A DNA stretch of 52,108 nucleotides. It comes from Actinomycetes bacterium. GTDB lineage: Bacteria; Actinomycetota; Acidimicrobiia; Acidimicrobiales; Palsa-688. Positions 7,004 through 15,876 of the stretch are shown here, piece by piece (the stretch's first letter is position 1; each line of letters opens with the position of its first letter). The position numbers and the translations under genes are program-made. The notes under the pieces are model-generated. The model had not been told where the DNA came from and ran no database searches. It was given only the letters and a program-made list of their open reading frames with translations. The stretch is from contig JAJZIY010000018.1 of NCBI GenBank assembly GCA_021828475.1, positions 1 to 52,108 of the forward strand. Reading direction: 5' to 3'.

Positions 7004-8515
7004 TTGTCTCGCCGTAAAGGCCTCCCGCCCCCTCACCGGGGCACCACGTCGGAGCTACGCGCTCTCTACCCGTTCGCGGTGACGCCACCGCTGGGTGCCC
7101 GGTCGTGCTACATGGGCCAGGACTCCTCAGGAGCGGCCTTCGGTTTCGACCCGTGGGAGTGTTACGCCAACGGGTCGGTCACCAATCCCAACATGGTTGT
7201 CCTCGGCCAGATCGGCAAGGGCAAGTCCGCGTTCGTCAAGAGCCTCATGTGGCGCCAGTACCTGATGGGCCGCAGTTGCTGGGCGCTCGACCCCAAGGGC
7301 GAGTACGGGGCTCTGGCAGCAGCTGCGGGTACCACTCCGCTCAGGCTGGGACCGGGCCTGGGCCTGCGGCTCAACCCTCTCGACGTGGCGCAGGACGAGG
7401 CGGTGCGGGTTGGGCAGGGGGGGGTGGGCCGGCTGCCGACCGATCCCTCGGCCGCCCACCGGCGGCGCGCCGAGCTTCTCGGCGCCCTGCTCGAGAGCTC
7501 GCTTGGCCGCCCGCTGCAACCTCCCGAGCGCGCCGCTACTGAGGTGGCGCTGGCCTCCGTCGAAGGCGGTGCGCTGCCTCCGACGCTGCCCGAGGTGGTC
7601 GCTGCCCTGCTCCAACCGGCTGCCTCAGCGGCCGCCGCCCTCGGGACGGATGTCGCCGGCCTTCGCAACGACGGCCGCAACGTGGCACTGGAGCTGCGGC
7701 GCCTGGTGCACGGCGACCTTGCCGGCATGTTCGACGGTCAGAGCTCGCCTGGCGCCGGTCTAGGCACTGGGATGGTCGTGCTCGACCTGTCCAGGGTCTA
7801 CGCTTCGCCTGCGCTCGGCCTGCTCATGACCTGCGCCCTGTGCTGGTTCCAGAACTCCCTGGACGGCGGGCCCGGAGCCCGGCGGACCAAGCGGCTGGTG
7901 GTGCTGGACGAGGCCTGGGCGGTCCTCGCCCACCTCGGGACCGCCCGCTGGCTGCAGGCGATGTTCAAGCTCTCACGTGCCTACGGGGTCTCCAACGTGG
8001 CGGTGGTCCACCGCGTCTCAGACCTGCGGGCGGCCGGAGACGGAGGCTCGCGCCAGGAGCGCCTGGCTGAGGGGCTGCTGGCGGATACCGAGACCAGGGT
8101 CGTGTTCGCACAGGAGGCCGCCGAGGCGTCCAGGGCGGCGGACCTCCTCGGGCTGTCCGCCACCGAGCAGTCACTGGTGGCGCGACTACCCCGGGGCACC
8201 GCGCTCTGGCGGGTCGGCGCCCGTTCCTACCTCGTGCGTCACCGCTTGTCGACCCGGGAACTGCGGCTCGCCGACACCGATGCAGCCATGCGGGCGGAGG
8301 CCGCGCCGGTGGTGGACTACCGCGTGCAGAAGGGCCCGGAGATGGGCGAAGGAGCGGTAAGTGCCGCGGAGACAGGGACGGCGGGTGCCGCGGAGATCGG
8401 GACGGCGAGCGCCTGGGAGGAGGGGGCGGCGCGTGCCGGGGAGGTCGGGGTGGGGACCGGGGCCACCGGCCAACGGCCGGTGAGAAGCGGCAAGCACTTC
8501 CGCCGAGCCCAGTAA
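7004..8515 (+). CDS. VirB4-family T4SS ATPase
   Basis: A 503-residue protein starting at TTG 7004, with AAAGGAG at 6992-6998 just upstream. Walker A is GQIGKGKSAF at about residues 68-77, followed by DPKGEYGAL, both typical of VirB4/TraC/TrbE ATPases; Walker B is LVVLDEAW at about 298-305, followed by the LSRAYGVSNVAVVHR segment. The protein is shorter than Gram-negative VirB4 (about 800 residues): the N-terminal CagE/TrbE domain is absent, as is common for actinobacterial versions paired with SCO6880. The last 60 residues are a low-complexity tail of repeated GTAGAAEIGTA-like units. VirB4 powers substrate or pilin handling at the inner membrane. No VirD4-type coupling protein is seen in the window. 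Its stop lies 1 nt before the murT start. Confidence 0.88.
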   Translation: MSRRKGLPPPHRGTTSELRALYPFAVTPPLGARSCYMGQDSSGAAFGFDPWECYANGSVTNPNMVVLGQIGKGKSAFVKSLMWRQYLMGRSCWALDPKGEYGALAAAAGTTPLRLGPGLGLRLNPLDVAQDEAVRVGQGGVGRLPTDPSAAHRRRAELLGALLESSLGRPLQPPERAATEVALASVEGGALPPTLPEVVAALLQPAASAAAALGTDVAGLRNDGRNVALELRRLVHGDLAGMFDGQSSPGAGLGTGMVVLDLSRVYASPALGLLMTCALCWFQNSLDGGPGARRTKRLVVLDEAWAVLAHLGTARWLQAMFKLSRAYGVSNVAVVHRVSDLRAAGDGGSRQERLAEGLLADTETRVVFAQEAAEASRAADLLGLSATEQSLVARLPRGTALWRVGARSYLVRHRLSTRELRLADTDAAMRAEAAPVVDYRVQKGPEMGEGAVSAAETGTAGAAEIGTASAWEEGAARAGEVGVGTGATGQRPVRSGKHFRRAQ

Positions 8516-8516
8516 A

Positions 8517-9956
8517 TTGGCGTCCCGGGCCATCCGGCCTGCTGGGACGACCGGGCCGCTGCCCGGCGTCGCTGGACGACGATGGGAGACCCACCTGCCC
8601 GACACAAGAGCACAGCCCTCGGCGCATACCGCCGGGCCTGTCCCGGCCGGTCTGGCGTGGCGCGCCCGCGTGGCAGTGGCGGCGGGCAACGCCTTGTCGC
8701 GCGCCTCGCGGGCCGCCGGCCTCGGGTCGGGATCGGTGGTGGGGGGGCACGCTGTCCTGGCCGTTGACCCGAGGGCCCTCGCCCACCTGGCGCTGGGGCG
8801 CCAGGTGATGCTGGTCTCGGGCACCAACGGCAAGACGACGACGACGAAGCTGCTGGCGCGGGCTGCGACAGCGGCCACAGGCACGGAGGTCGTTACCAAC
8901 CTCCAGGGTGCCAACCTGACCACGGGCCTGGCCGCAGCGCTCGCCTCCGGCCCGCTCGGGGCGCCGGCGGTCCTGGAGGTCGACGAGGCATGGCTCGGCC
9001 ATGTCCTACCCGAGCTGAGGCCGGCTGTGCTGGTCCTGCTCAACCTCAGCCGTGACCAGCTGGACCGCAACAACGAGGTCCGTCACGTGGCGCAGCGCTG
9101 GCGCGACGCCTGCCAGAGGCTCGAAGCGGGGGCGGTCGTGGTCGCCAACGCCGACGACCCGCTGGTGGCTTGGGCGGCGTTGGCCGCGCCCTCGGTGGTC
9201 TGGGTCGGCGCCGGCCTGGGGTGGAAGAACGACGCCACCGGTTGCCCAGCCTGTGCAGGGCCCGTGAGCTTCGGCGACGGCGGCGATTGGAAGTGCGATG
9301 GCTGCAGCCTCGCCCGTCCGGGCCTGGACATGTGGCTCGAAGGCGAGGGCAGGGAAGCTTGCGCCGTGGCCGGCGACCGGCTCGGCGGCCCGGCCCGTTA
9401 CACGCTCGGGCTGGCCCTCCCCGGGCGCTGCAACGAGGCCAATGCGGCGACCGTGCTGGCCGCCGTACTGGCCAGCGGCTGGGCAGGTGGCCCCGCCGTG
9501 GTGGCGATGCGCCAAGTCGACGAGGTGGCCGGGCGCTACGCCCGGGCCGAGCACGCCGGCACAAGGGCGCGCCTCCTGCTGGCCAAGAACCCGGCCGGTT
9601 GGGCCGAGGTGTTCGACATGGTGGGTGCGTCCGGCGGTCCCGTGGTCGTGGCGATAAACGCCCGCACCGCTGACGGCCACGACCCGTCGTGGCTGTGGGA
9701 CGTCCCGTTCGAGCGCCTGGCGGGTCGCAGAGTGGTGGCCACCGGAGAGCGCTGTCTCGACCTGTCGGTGCGGCTGCACTACGCCGGGGTCGAGCACGCC
9801 GTGGAACGTGGCCTCCTCGCTGCGCTGGCCGTCGCCGGCCCCGGAGATGCAGACGTCGTTGCCAACTACACGGCCCTCCACCAGCTGCTCGCCGTCCTGC
9901 CCGCTCGGGGACAAGGCACTCGGGGACGCGGACGGGGCACCCGGGGCGCCCGATGA
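8517..9956 (+). CDS. murT: Lipid II isoglutaminyl synthase, MurT (Mur-ligase-like) subunit
   Basis: A 479-residue protein with Mur ligase ATP-binding motif GTNGKTTTTK (about residues 102-111), followed by NLQGANLTTGL, EVDEAWL and LLNLSRDQLDR, typical of MurT. A four-cysteine ribbon, CPAC and CDGC about 18 residues later, matches the zinc ribbon inserted in MurT. With GatD it amidates the D-Glu of lipid II to D-iGln using glutamine and ATP, in the cytoplasm. The start is uncertain: TTG 8517 gives an extra 50-residue N-terminus, and GTG 8670 is the only other in-frame choice; alignment of WRARVAVAAGNALSRASR with MurT N-termini argues the true start lies upstream of 8670. No clear ribosome site is visible. 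Stop overlaps the gatD start (ATGA). Confidence 0.9.
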   Translation: MASRAIRPAGTTGPLPGVAGRRWETHLPDTRAQPSAHTAGPVPAGLAWRARVAVAAGNALSRASRAAGLGSGSVVGGHAVLAVDPRALAHLALGRQVMLVSGTNGKTTTTKLLARAATAATGTEVVTNLQGANLTTGLAAALASGPLGAPAVLEVDEAWLGHVLPELRPAVLVLLNLSRDQLDRNNEVRHVAQRWRDACQRLEAGAVVVANADDPLVAWAALAAPSVVWVGAGLGWKNDATGCPACAGPVSFGDGGDWKCDGCSLARPGLDMWLEGEGREACAVAGDRLGGPARYTLGLALPGRCNEANAATVLAAVLASGWAGGPAVVAMRQVDEVAGRYARAEHAGTRARLLLAKNPAGWAEVFDMVGASGGPVVVAINARTADGHDPSWLWDVPFERLAGRRVVATGERCLDLSVRLHYAGVEHAVERGLLAALAVAGPGDADVVANYTALHQLLAVLPARGQGTRGRGRGTRGAR

Positions 9957-10777
9957 CGAGCGTGTCGATAGCTCTGGTGTACCCGGACCTGCTGGGGACC
10001 TACGGGGACGGGGGCAACGCCACCGTCCTGGCCCAGCGCCTGCGCTGGCGCGGCCACGACTGCGAGGTTGCCAGCTTCGGGGCTGGCGACGCGGTGCCGT
10101 CGAGCTGCGACCTCTACGTCGTGGGAGGGGGCGAGGACCTGCCCCAGAGCCTTGCCGCCCGCAAGCTGGCGGAGAGCCGGGCCCTGCACCGGGCCGTCGA
10201 CAACGGGGCGGTCGTGCTGGCGATCTGCGCCGGGCTGCAGGTGCTCGGCGAGAGCTTCGTCGGCCCCGACGGGCGCACCAGCGAGGGCCTGGGGCTGCTG
10301 GGGTGCACCACCGACCGGGGGCCCGGGCCCAGGGCGGTGGGGGAGACCGTCGTCGAGCCGGGCCCGGTGTGGGCGGCGCTCGGCCTGCAGACCTGCACTG
10401 GCTTCGAGAACCATGGAGGGGTGACGCGGCTGTCCGAGGGCACGGTCCCGGTCGGACGGGTGAGCGCCGGCGTCGGCAACTTGGACGGCACGCTCGAGGG
10501 AGCGGTCCGGGGCCGGGTCTGGGGCACCTACCTGCACGGCCCGGTGCTGGCCCGCAACCCTACGCTCGCCGACCTGCTCCTGACATGGGTGGTGGGCGAG
10601 CTGGCACCTCTCGACGACAGCAGGCCTGAGGCCCTGCACCGAGAACGCCTGCGCAACGGGCCCTCGGAGAGGGCAACCGGTGTGGCGCAGGTGCAGAGGG
10701 CGGTCCGGGTGGCTGGTGCCACGCTCGAACGGCTGGCAAGAGCGGGAGCCGCCCGGTGCCGGCCAGAGGCGCCGTAG
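9953..10777 (+). CDS. gatD: Lipid II isoglutaminyl synthase, glutaminase subunit GatD
   Basis: A 274-residue class I glutamine amidotransferase. ATG 9953 overlaps the murT stop as ATGA, indicating coupled translation of the heterodimer. The nucleophile is the Cys in LAICAGLQVLGESF (about residue 90), and the catalytic His is in GTYLHGPVLARNP (about residue 190). SIALVYPDLLGTYGDGGNA at the N-terminus is the conserved GatD start. It supplies ammonia from glutamine to MurT. The C-terminal 50 residues (after LLLTWV) are Arg/Ala rich and slightly longer than usual. Confidence 0.92.
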   Translation: MTSVSIALVYPDLLGTYGDGGNATVLAQRLRWRGHDCEVASFGAGDAVPSSCDLYVVGGGEDLPQSLAARKLAESRALHRAVDNGAVVLAICAGLQVLGESFVGPDGRTSEGLGLLGCTTDRGPGPRAVGETVVEPGPVWAALGLQTCTGFENHGGVTRLSEGTVPVGRVSAGVGNLDGTLEGAVRGRVWGTYLHGPVLARNPTLADLLLTWVVGELAPLDDSRPEALHRERLRNGPSERATGVAQVQRAVRVAGATLERLARAGAARCRPEAP

Positions 10778-10868
10778 AGGTGCTGCTCGAACGGCTCGTG
10801 ACGGTAGGGGGGATTGGGACCGGTAAGTGTTCAGCGCGTTCTCAGTCTGGCGGTGCCCCGTCGGGGGG

Positions 10869-10881
10869 TAGCCTGACAAGG
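10869..10881 (+). promoter_or_regulatory. -10 box for a leaderless start
   Basis: TAGCCT at 10869-10874 followed by six bases and then the GTG start at 10881. This TANNNT-N6-start spacing places the transcription start on the start codon. No ribosome site is needed or clearly visible. Confidence 0.5.
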
Positions 10882-12035
10882 TGAGGTATTTGCGTAGCAA
10901 GCGGGCGCCTTACGCGGTGCCTGCAGTAGCGGTGCTGGCCATCGCCGCCGGCGCGATAGCGCCGAGCGTGACGGGGGCTTCCTCGCCGCCGGACCTGCCA
11001 GCGATCAGCCCGGCGCAGCTGCTGGCAGAGGTCGCCTCGGCCAAGGCGCCCCAACTGACCGGCACGCTCAGTTGGACGGCCAACCTGGGCCTCGCGGACC
11101 TGGGGACGATCCAGGCCGACCTGGGTGCCGGGGCCGGAGGCGCCAGCAGCACCGGGTTCAACCCGCTCGCCCTTTTGAACGGCACGTACCAGATAAACGT
11201 GTGGCTGGACGGCAAGACCGCTGAGCACCTGTCTCTCAGCCCGCAGCCCGGCCAGGAGATCGACCTGGTGCGCAACGGCGGCCAGGCCTGGTACTGGGAC
11301 AGCAGCACCATGAAGGTCAGCCACCTGGTCGGTCAGGGGACGACGGGTGCAGCGCCCGCCGGCTCATCGGCCGTCGCGGCTCTCACCCCCCAGCAGCTTG
11401 TAGACCGGCTCCTGAGCCATGTCGGGCCGACGACGTCGGTGAGCGTCCCCTCGACGGTCTACGTCGGCGGGCAACGGGCGTACGAGCTGCTGATCACCCC
11501 CAAGGCCGCCAGCGGCACGACCATCGCCCACATCGAGGTGGACATCGCGGCCGATGCCCCCCTCACCGGGACTCCCCTCCAGGTGGCCGTCTACGCGGCC
11601 GGGCAGGCGTCCCCGGCCCTCGAGCTCGGCTACACCTCCGTCCAGCCCGGTCCACCTGCCGCCAGCGAGCTGACCTTCAGCACGCCGCCCGGGGCCACCG
11701 AGAAGACCTACCACCTGGGCCGCCCGTCTTCGACGAGCGTGAGTGGTACCGGTAGCGCACCGGGCTCCGCCGGCACCACTGGCGCAAACGGTGCGGCGGT
11801 CAAGCGACTGGGCTCGGGATGGACGACGGTGGTCAGCGGGAACACCTCGGTGCTCTCCAACCCCACCTACCAGACCGAGCTCGACGCAGTGACGACCGTG
11901 GTCGACGTGGGGGGCCAGCAGGGCCGGTTGTTCACCAGTGAGCTGGTCAACGTGCTGGTAATGTCCGACGGGCACTACTACGCAGGCTTCGTGACCCCGG
12001 CGGTGCTAGAGGCGGACGCCAGTTCCCAGCCCTGA
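10881..12035 (+). CDS. Exported LolA/RseB-like protein, function unknown
   Basis: A 384-residue protein with a signal peptide (RSKRAPYAVPAVAVLAIAAG, cleavage near residue 33), then ISPAQLLAEVASAKAPQLTGTLSWTANLGL, here only indicated by its ends, resembling the first strands of the LolA/RseB/DUF2092 fold found in actinobacterial exported proteins. A mid-protein LTPQQLVDRLL segment and beta-rich C-terminal half follow. A Ser/Gly/Thr linker lies at about residues 285-308. It precedes an ABC-2 transporter ATPase and permease on the same strand (40-nt gap), a neighbourhood I recognise for LolA-like proteins. A role in lipid or lipoprotein handling at the cell surface is inference only. Confidence 0.6.
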   Translation: MRYLRSKRAPYAVPAVAVLAIAAGAIAPSVTGASSPPDLPAISPAQLLAEVASAKAPQLTGTLSWTANLGLADLGTIQADLGAGAGGASSTGFNPLALLNGTYQINVWLDGKTAEHLSLSPQPGQEIDLVRNGGQAWYWDSSTMKVSHLVGQGTTGAAPAGSSAVAALTPQQLVDRLLSHVGPTTSVSVPSTVYVGGQRAYELLITPKAASGTTIAHIEVDIAADAPLTGTPLQVAVYAAGQASPALELGYTSVQPGPPAASELTFSTPPGATEKTYHLGRPSSTSVSGTGSAPGSAGTTGANGAAVKRLGSGWTTVVSGNTSVLSNPTYQTELDAVTTVVDVGGQQGRLFTSELVNVLVMSDGHYYAGFVTPAVLEADASSQP

Positions 12036-12074
12036 GCACCCACCCGTGACGGGCCTGACGGCTGCAACATAGGA

Positions 12075-13010
12075 ATGGCGCCTGACCTGGCGATAGAGAC
12101 GCACGGGTTGGCCAAGTTGTTCGCGGGCCGGCCGGCGGTCGACGGTGTCGACTTGGCCGTACCCGCCGGTAGCACCTACGGCTTCCTCGGGCCCAACGGT
12201 TCGGGCAAGACGACCACGATCCGTATGCTGCTGGGCCTGCTCACCCCGAGCGCCGGCACTTGGAGCATCCTGGGCCGGACGATGCCGGAAGCGGCCATGT
12301 CCACACTGCCCCATGTGGGCGCTCTCGTCGAGGGGCCGGCCTTCTACCCCTGGATGAGCGGCCGGGACAACCTGGAGCGCTTCGACGCCATGGGCCCGGG
12401 GCGCTCGCCGGCAACCAGGCCGGCCCGTATCGCCGACGCCCTGGCCAGGGTCGGGCTCACGGCGGCGGCGGGCAAGAAGTACAAGGCATACTCGCTGGGC
12501 ATGCGCCAGCGCCTCGGGCTGGCCTCCGCTCTGCTCGTGCCCCGCCGCCTCCTCGTGCTCGACGAGCCGACCAACGGGATGGACCCCCAGGGGACCAGGG
12601 AGATCCGCCACCTGGTGAGGGAGCTGGCTGCCGACGGTGCCACCGTCTTCCTGTCCTCCCACCTACTGTCGGAGATCCAGCAGGTCTGCAGCCATGTCGG
12701 TGTCATGCACAGGGGTCGCCTGCTGGCCCAGCAGACGCTTCCCGAGCTGCTTTCCAGTACCGGGCCGCGCCTCAGGGCGGAGGTCGACGACCCTGGCCGG
12801 GCTGCGCAGGTGATGGCCGGTCTCGGCATGACGGACGTGAGCGTCAGCGGCACGCAGGTGGCCGGGTCCCTCGGAGAGGTGCTGCCCGAAGAGTGCTGTC
12901 GCCGGCTGGTGGGTGCCGGCGTGGCCGTGAGGATGCTCGTGCCGGAGCACGCATCGCTGGAGGATGCCTTCGTGGCCCTCACCGGGGAGGGTTTCGATGT
13001 GGCTGGTTGA
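12075..13010 (+). CDS. ABC-2 type transporter, ATP-binding protein
   Basis: A 311-residue nucleotide-binding subunit. Walker A GPNGSGKTTT (about residues 42-51), signature YSLGMRQRLGLASALL (about 138-153, the YSLGMRQR variant typical of drug/lipid exporters), Walker B LLVLDEPTNGMDPQG, and switch histidine in FLSSHLL are all present. A C-terminal domain of about 90 residues follows (after VGVMHRGRLL). The family energises export through an ABC-2 membrane partner, here the next gene, which overlaps it by 14 nt. Substrate is unknown. Confidence 0.92.
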   Translation: MAPDLAIETHGLAKLFAGRPAVDGVDLAVPAGSTYGFLGPNGSGKTTTIRMLLGLLTPSAGTWSILGRTMPEAAMSTLPHVGALVEGPAFYPWMSGRDNLERFDAMGPGRSPATRPARIADALARVGLTAAAGKKYKAYSLGMRQRLGLASALLVPRRLLVLDEPTNGMDPQGTREIRHLVRELAADGATVFLSSHLLSEIQQVCSHVGVMHRGRLLAQQTLPELLSSTGPRLRAEVDDPGRAAQVMAGLGMTDVSVSGTQVAGSLGEVLPEECCRRLVGAGVAVRMLVPEHASLEDAFVALTGEGFDVAG

Positions 13011-13797
13011 GGCCCGCACCGTGTTCAGCAGAGCGAGGGTCAGGGCGTTGCTTGCCGTGCTGCTGGCGGTGCCGGTGTTCCTTGCGGTTGCCGTGTACCT
13101 GGCGGGCGGCCCTCGAGCCGGTGAAGGCCCGACGTTCCTGGACCGGGCCTCGCACAACGGCGTATTCACGGCACTTGCAGGCCTGGTGGTGACCATGCCC
13201 TTTTTCATCCCGCTGTCGATATCGGTCGTGGCGGGCGACGCCGTGGCCGGAGAGGCAAACCTGGGTACGCTGCGCTACCTGCTGATCCGTCCGGCGGGCC
13301 GTGCCCGGCTGCTGGCAGCGAAGGGGGTGGTAACGGCACTCTTCTGCCTGGCGGCTGCAGTCGATGTGGTCCTGGCAGGCCTCGTGGCAGGGGTGATCCT
13401 GTTCCCGCACGGGCCGGTCGTCACGCTCTCCGGTACGACGGTGCCCTTCCTCGACGGGGTGGGCCGCGCCCTGCTGGCGTCGCTGGTGGTAGGCGTGTCG
13501 ATGTTCGGCCTGGCGGCGATCGGGCTCTTCGTCTCCACCCTCACCGACGTTCCCATCGCCGCAATGGCGGTGACCATCGGGCTGGTCATCATGTCGGCGA
13601 TCCTGGACGGCGTGTCGCAGGTGGCCTTCCTGCACCCGTGGCTCTTCACCAACTACTGGACGGCCTTCACCGACCTGGCGCGCGACCCGATGCGCTGGCA
13701 CCTCATCTGGAAGGACTTCCTCCTTCAGCTCGGCTACGTCGTCGTGTTCGGAGCGGGTGCCTGGGCGCGGATGCTGACCCGGGACGTGCTGGCCTGA
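12997..13797 (+). CDS. ABC-2 type transporter, permease
   Basis: A 266-residue membrane protein. ATG 12997 is chosen because GGGGAGG at 12984-12990 lies 6 nt upstream; the in-frame 12964 start lacks one. Six membrane segments are predicted by eye (for example LLAVLLAVPVFLAVAVYLAG, FCLAAAVDVVLAGLVAGVIL, LLASLVVGVSMFGLAAIGLF). The cytoplasmic motif GEANLGTLRYLLIRPAGRARLL after helix 2, of which GTLRYLL is key, is the coupling region of ABC-2 exporters. It forms the membrane half of the transporter with the preceding ATPase. Confidence 0.88.
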   Translation: MWLVEARTVFSRARVRALLAVLLAVPVFLAVAVYLAGGPRAGEGPTFLDRASHNGVFTALAGLVVTMPFFIPLSISVVAGDAVAGEANLGTLRYLLIRPAGRARLLAAKGVVTALFCLAAAVDVVLAGLVAGVILFPHGPVVTLSGTTVPFLDGVGRALLASLVVGVSMFGLAAIGLFVSTLTDVPIAAMAVTIGLVIMSAILDGVSQVAFLHPWLFTNYWTAFTDLARDPMRWHLIWKDFLLQLGYVVVFGAGAWARMLTRDVLA

Positions 13798-13842
13798 GAC
13801 CGCGGGGCCGGGCGGGTGTGCGGGCGGTGCCCCAGGTCCGGA

Positions 13843-13870
13843 CAGCAGCCGTCCCGCAGTGGGGCTGCTG
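13843..13870. terminator. Hairpin between convergent permease and ppgK genes
   Basis: CAGCAGCC 13843-13850 pairs with GGCTGCTG 13863-13870 over 12 nt. It lies in the 78-bp gap between two converging genes, so it may end transcription from both sides. No U tract on either strand. Confidence 0.5.
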
Positions 13871-13875
13871 CTGCT

Positions 13876-14790
13876 CTAGCTCCTCTCCCAGAGCTTCATG
13901 CCGCCGAGTATGCCTGCGGTGTTGTCGGCCAGGGTGACGTCGTCCGGCAGGTCGAAATCGACGTGGCGGGAATTGCCGCCCCCGATGTAGCAGTGGTCGA
14001 AGAACATGAGCGCCCTCAGCACCTCGATGGCGCTGCGCACGTGCTTGTTCCACTTCTTGTTGCCGACCTTGCGGCGGGTGGCGTCTCCGAGCACCTCGTT
14101 GTAGCTGAGGCCCTTGCGGCTCAGCGGGTGGTGAGCCAGCTCCAGGTGGGGTGCAAGCCGGCCTTGCCAGAACACGGCGGTGCCCACACCGGTGCCCAGG
14201 GTGACGACGAGCTCCAGGCCTTTGCCTTCGACCAGGGCGGCCCCCTGCACGTCGGCGTCGTTGGCGACGCGGCACGGCCGGCCGAGGGCTGCGGCCAGGG
14301 CCCCCTGCAGGTCGAAGCGCGCCCAGACGTGCAGCAGCTCCTCGGTGGGCTGTCCGCCAGGGCCGTCGGGGGATACGAAGTGGGGGGCGGAGATAACCTG
14401 GCCGGCCCGCACCATCCCGGGGAAGCCGGCAGAAACCCGCTGATAGGAGGGCAGGCCCTCTGCGAGGGAGGCGAGAGTGCCCACGAGCTGCTCGGGGCGC
14501 AGGGGGTAGGGGGTGGGTACTCTCACCGGCTCGTGCAGGAGCTCGCCGTGGCGGGAGAGCACTGAAGCCTTGAGGCCCGTGCCGCCGATGTCGAAAGAAA
14601 GGGTCCGAGGGAGCCCTGCGCCCGGGTGGGAGTGCTCGACCGGCAGCGGCGCCTGGGCGCCCGGCGCGGCCGGCTGCTCCTTGTGCACGACCGCCCGCCT
14701 GGACACGCTCGCGACGGTGGCGACCTCGGCAGCGGAGGCCCGGTCGGTGCCTGCGTAGGGACGGGTGCCACCACCCGCGGCCTTGGGCAT
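13876..14790 (-). CDS. ppgK: Polyphosphate glucokinase
   Basis: A 304-residue ROK-family kinase. FDIGGTGLKASVL (about residues 65-77) is the phosphate-1 motif; VANDADVQGAAL and VTLGTGVGTAVFW are the catalytic Asp region and phosphate-2 motif, and NKKWNKHV and YIGGGNSRHV are characteristic of polyphosphate-dependent glucokinases of actinobacteria. It phosphorylates glucose with polyphosphate or ATP. The N-terminus carries about 60 extra Ala/Thr-rich residues if the start is ATG 14790, which is supported by a TAGGGT box exactly 6 nt upstream (leaderless). Divergent from the epimerase gene. Confidence 0.9.
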   Translation of the reverse strand: MPKAAGGGTRPYAGTDRASAAEVATVASVSRRAVVHKEQPAAPGAQAPLPVEHSHPGAGLPRTLSFDIGGTGLKASVLSRHGELLHEPVRVPTPYPLRPEQLVGTLASLAEGLPSYQRVSAGFPGMVRAGQVISAPHFVSPDGPGGQPTEELLHVWARFDLQGALAAALGRPCRVANDADVQGAALVEGKGLELVVTLGTGVGTAVFWQGRLAPHLELAHHPLSRKGLSYNEVLGDATRRKVGNKKWNKHVRSAIEVLRALMFFDHCYIGGGNSRHVDFDLPDDVTLADNTAGILGGMKLWERS

Positions 14791-14796
14791 GGCGTA

Positions 14797-14802
14797 ACCC
14801 TA
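14797..14802 (-). promoter_or_regulatory. -10 box for leaderless ppgK
   Basis: On the minus strand TAGGGT (14802 to 14797) is followed by TACGCC and the ATG of ppgK at 14790, giving the same 6-nt spacing as other starts in this window. Confidence 0.5.
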
Positions 14803-14874
14803 CTCGGGCCCGGCGCCGGTTGCGCCGCCGGGGCGGCCAGGACCAGCGCGGGCGAGCGGCCGGCCCGGACCGTA

Positions 14875-14880
14875 TAGGTT
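14875..14880 (+). promoter_or_regulatory. -10 box for leaderless epimerase gene
   Basis: TAGGTT followed by GGTGCG and ATG 14887. The spacer GGTGCG is identical to that of the minus-strand gene starting at 29798. Confidence 0.55.
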
Positions 14881-14886
14881 GGTGCG

Positions 14887-15876
14887 ATGCCCACGGAAGA
14901 TCAACAACCGGGCCAGGACGCCAAGGCGGATCTCACCGGGTCACGCGTCGTCGTGACCGGCGGCTCCGGTTTCATCGGCGGCCACGTGGTCGCCGCGCTG
15001 TGCCGGCTGGGGGCCGAGGTGGTCTCGGTCGACCGGCGCCCGGCACCTGCGTTCCGCTGCCACCCCGATGGGGGCCACGGGGTGCGCGTGGTCGAGGGCG
15101 ACCTGCGCGAACGGCCCGTGGTCGAGGACGCAGTCGTCCCGGGCACGGCATCGGTCGTGCACCTGGCGGCGCAGACCCAGGTACTGCGTTCGATCGAGGA
15201 CCCCCAGGGCACGTTCGAAAACAACATCCTTGTGACGCACCACCTGCTCGAGCGCTGCCGGGAGGTGGGGGCGGGAGGCTTCGTCCTGGCCTCGACCAAC
15301 GCGGTGGTGGGATCGGGCACCTCGGGGGCCATCACCGAGGACGTCCCGCTGGGGCCGCTCACCCCCTACGGCGCCACCAAGGCTGCCGGTGAGATGCTGC
15401 TGTCCTGCTACGGCTCCGTATACGGGGTGAGGGGCGTGGCGCTGCGTTTCACCAACGTGTACGGGCCCGGGATGTCCGAGAAGGACAGCATCGTGCCAAG
15501 GTTGATGCGAACGGCGGCTAACGGGGCCGGCTTCGAGGTCTACGGCGACGGCAGGCAGGTGAGGGACTACGTCAACGTCGCCGACGTGGTACGGGCGGTG
15601 CTCATGGGCCTGTCGCGTCCCGGTCTGCACGGACCGGTGGTCATAGGTTCGGGCCGGTCCGTCTCGGTGCTCGACATCGTGGCGATCGTGGAGAAGGCCC
15701 TGGGCACCAGGCTGGACGTCCGCCACGTCCCGGCCAAGGCGGGCGAGATGCCTGCAGTGATAGTGGACAACTCGCGTGCCCGGGAGTGGGGCTGGGAGCC
15801 GGCCGTCACCCTCGAGGAGGGCATCGGCGAAGTGGTGGACGAATGGGGGCCAAAGATTGCCAGCGGCGGCGCTTGA
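14887..15876 (+). CDS. NAD-dependent nucleotide-sugar epimerase/dehydratase
   Basis: A 329-residue extended short-chain dehydrogenase. Rossmann motif GGSGFIGGH at about residues 26-34, HLAAQTQV, the catalytic Ser/Thr region ASTNAVVGSG, and active-site YGATK (about 160-164) are all present; DYVNVADVVRA and the C-terminal REWGWEPAVTLEEGI are typical of UDP-glucose 4-epimerase-like enzymes. It probably interconverts an activated sugar used by the adjacent GT2 and GtrA genes. Its 3' end overlaps the GT2 start by 20 nt. The exact sugar cannot be read from sequence. Confidence 0.88.
   Translation: MPTEDQQPGQDAKADLTGSRVVVTGGSGFIGGHVVAALCRLGAEVVSVDRRPAPAFRCHPDGGHGVRVVEGDLRERPVVEDAVVPGTASVVHLAAQTQVLRSIEDPQGTFENNILVTHHLLERCREVGAGGFVLASTNAVVGSGTSGAITEDVPLGPLTPYGATKAAGEMLLSCYGSVYGVRGVALRFTNVYGPGMSEKDSIVPRLMRTAANGAGFEVYGDGRQVRDYVNVADVVRAVLMGLSRPGLHGPVVIGSGRSVSVLDIVAIVEKALGTRLDVRHVPAKAGEMPAVIVDNSRAREWGWEPAVTLEEGIGEVVDEWGPKIASGGA

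Noticed and set aside
1-8515. Complete integrative conjugative element
   Set aside because: No integrase, attachment repeats, replication protein or VirD4 coupling protein in the window; only a conjugation-type gene cluster can be claimed.
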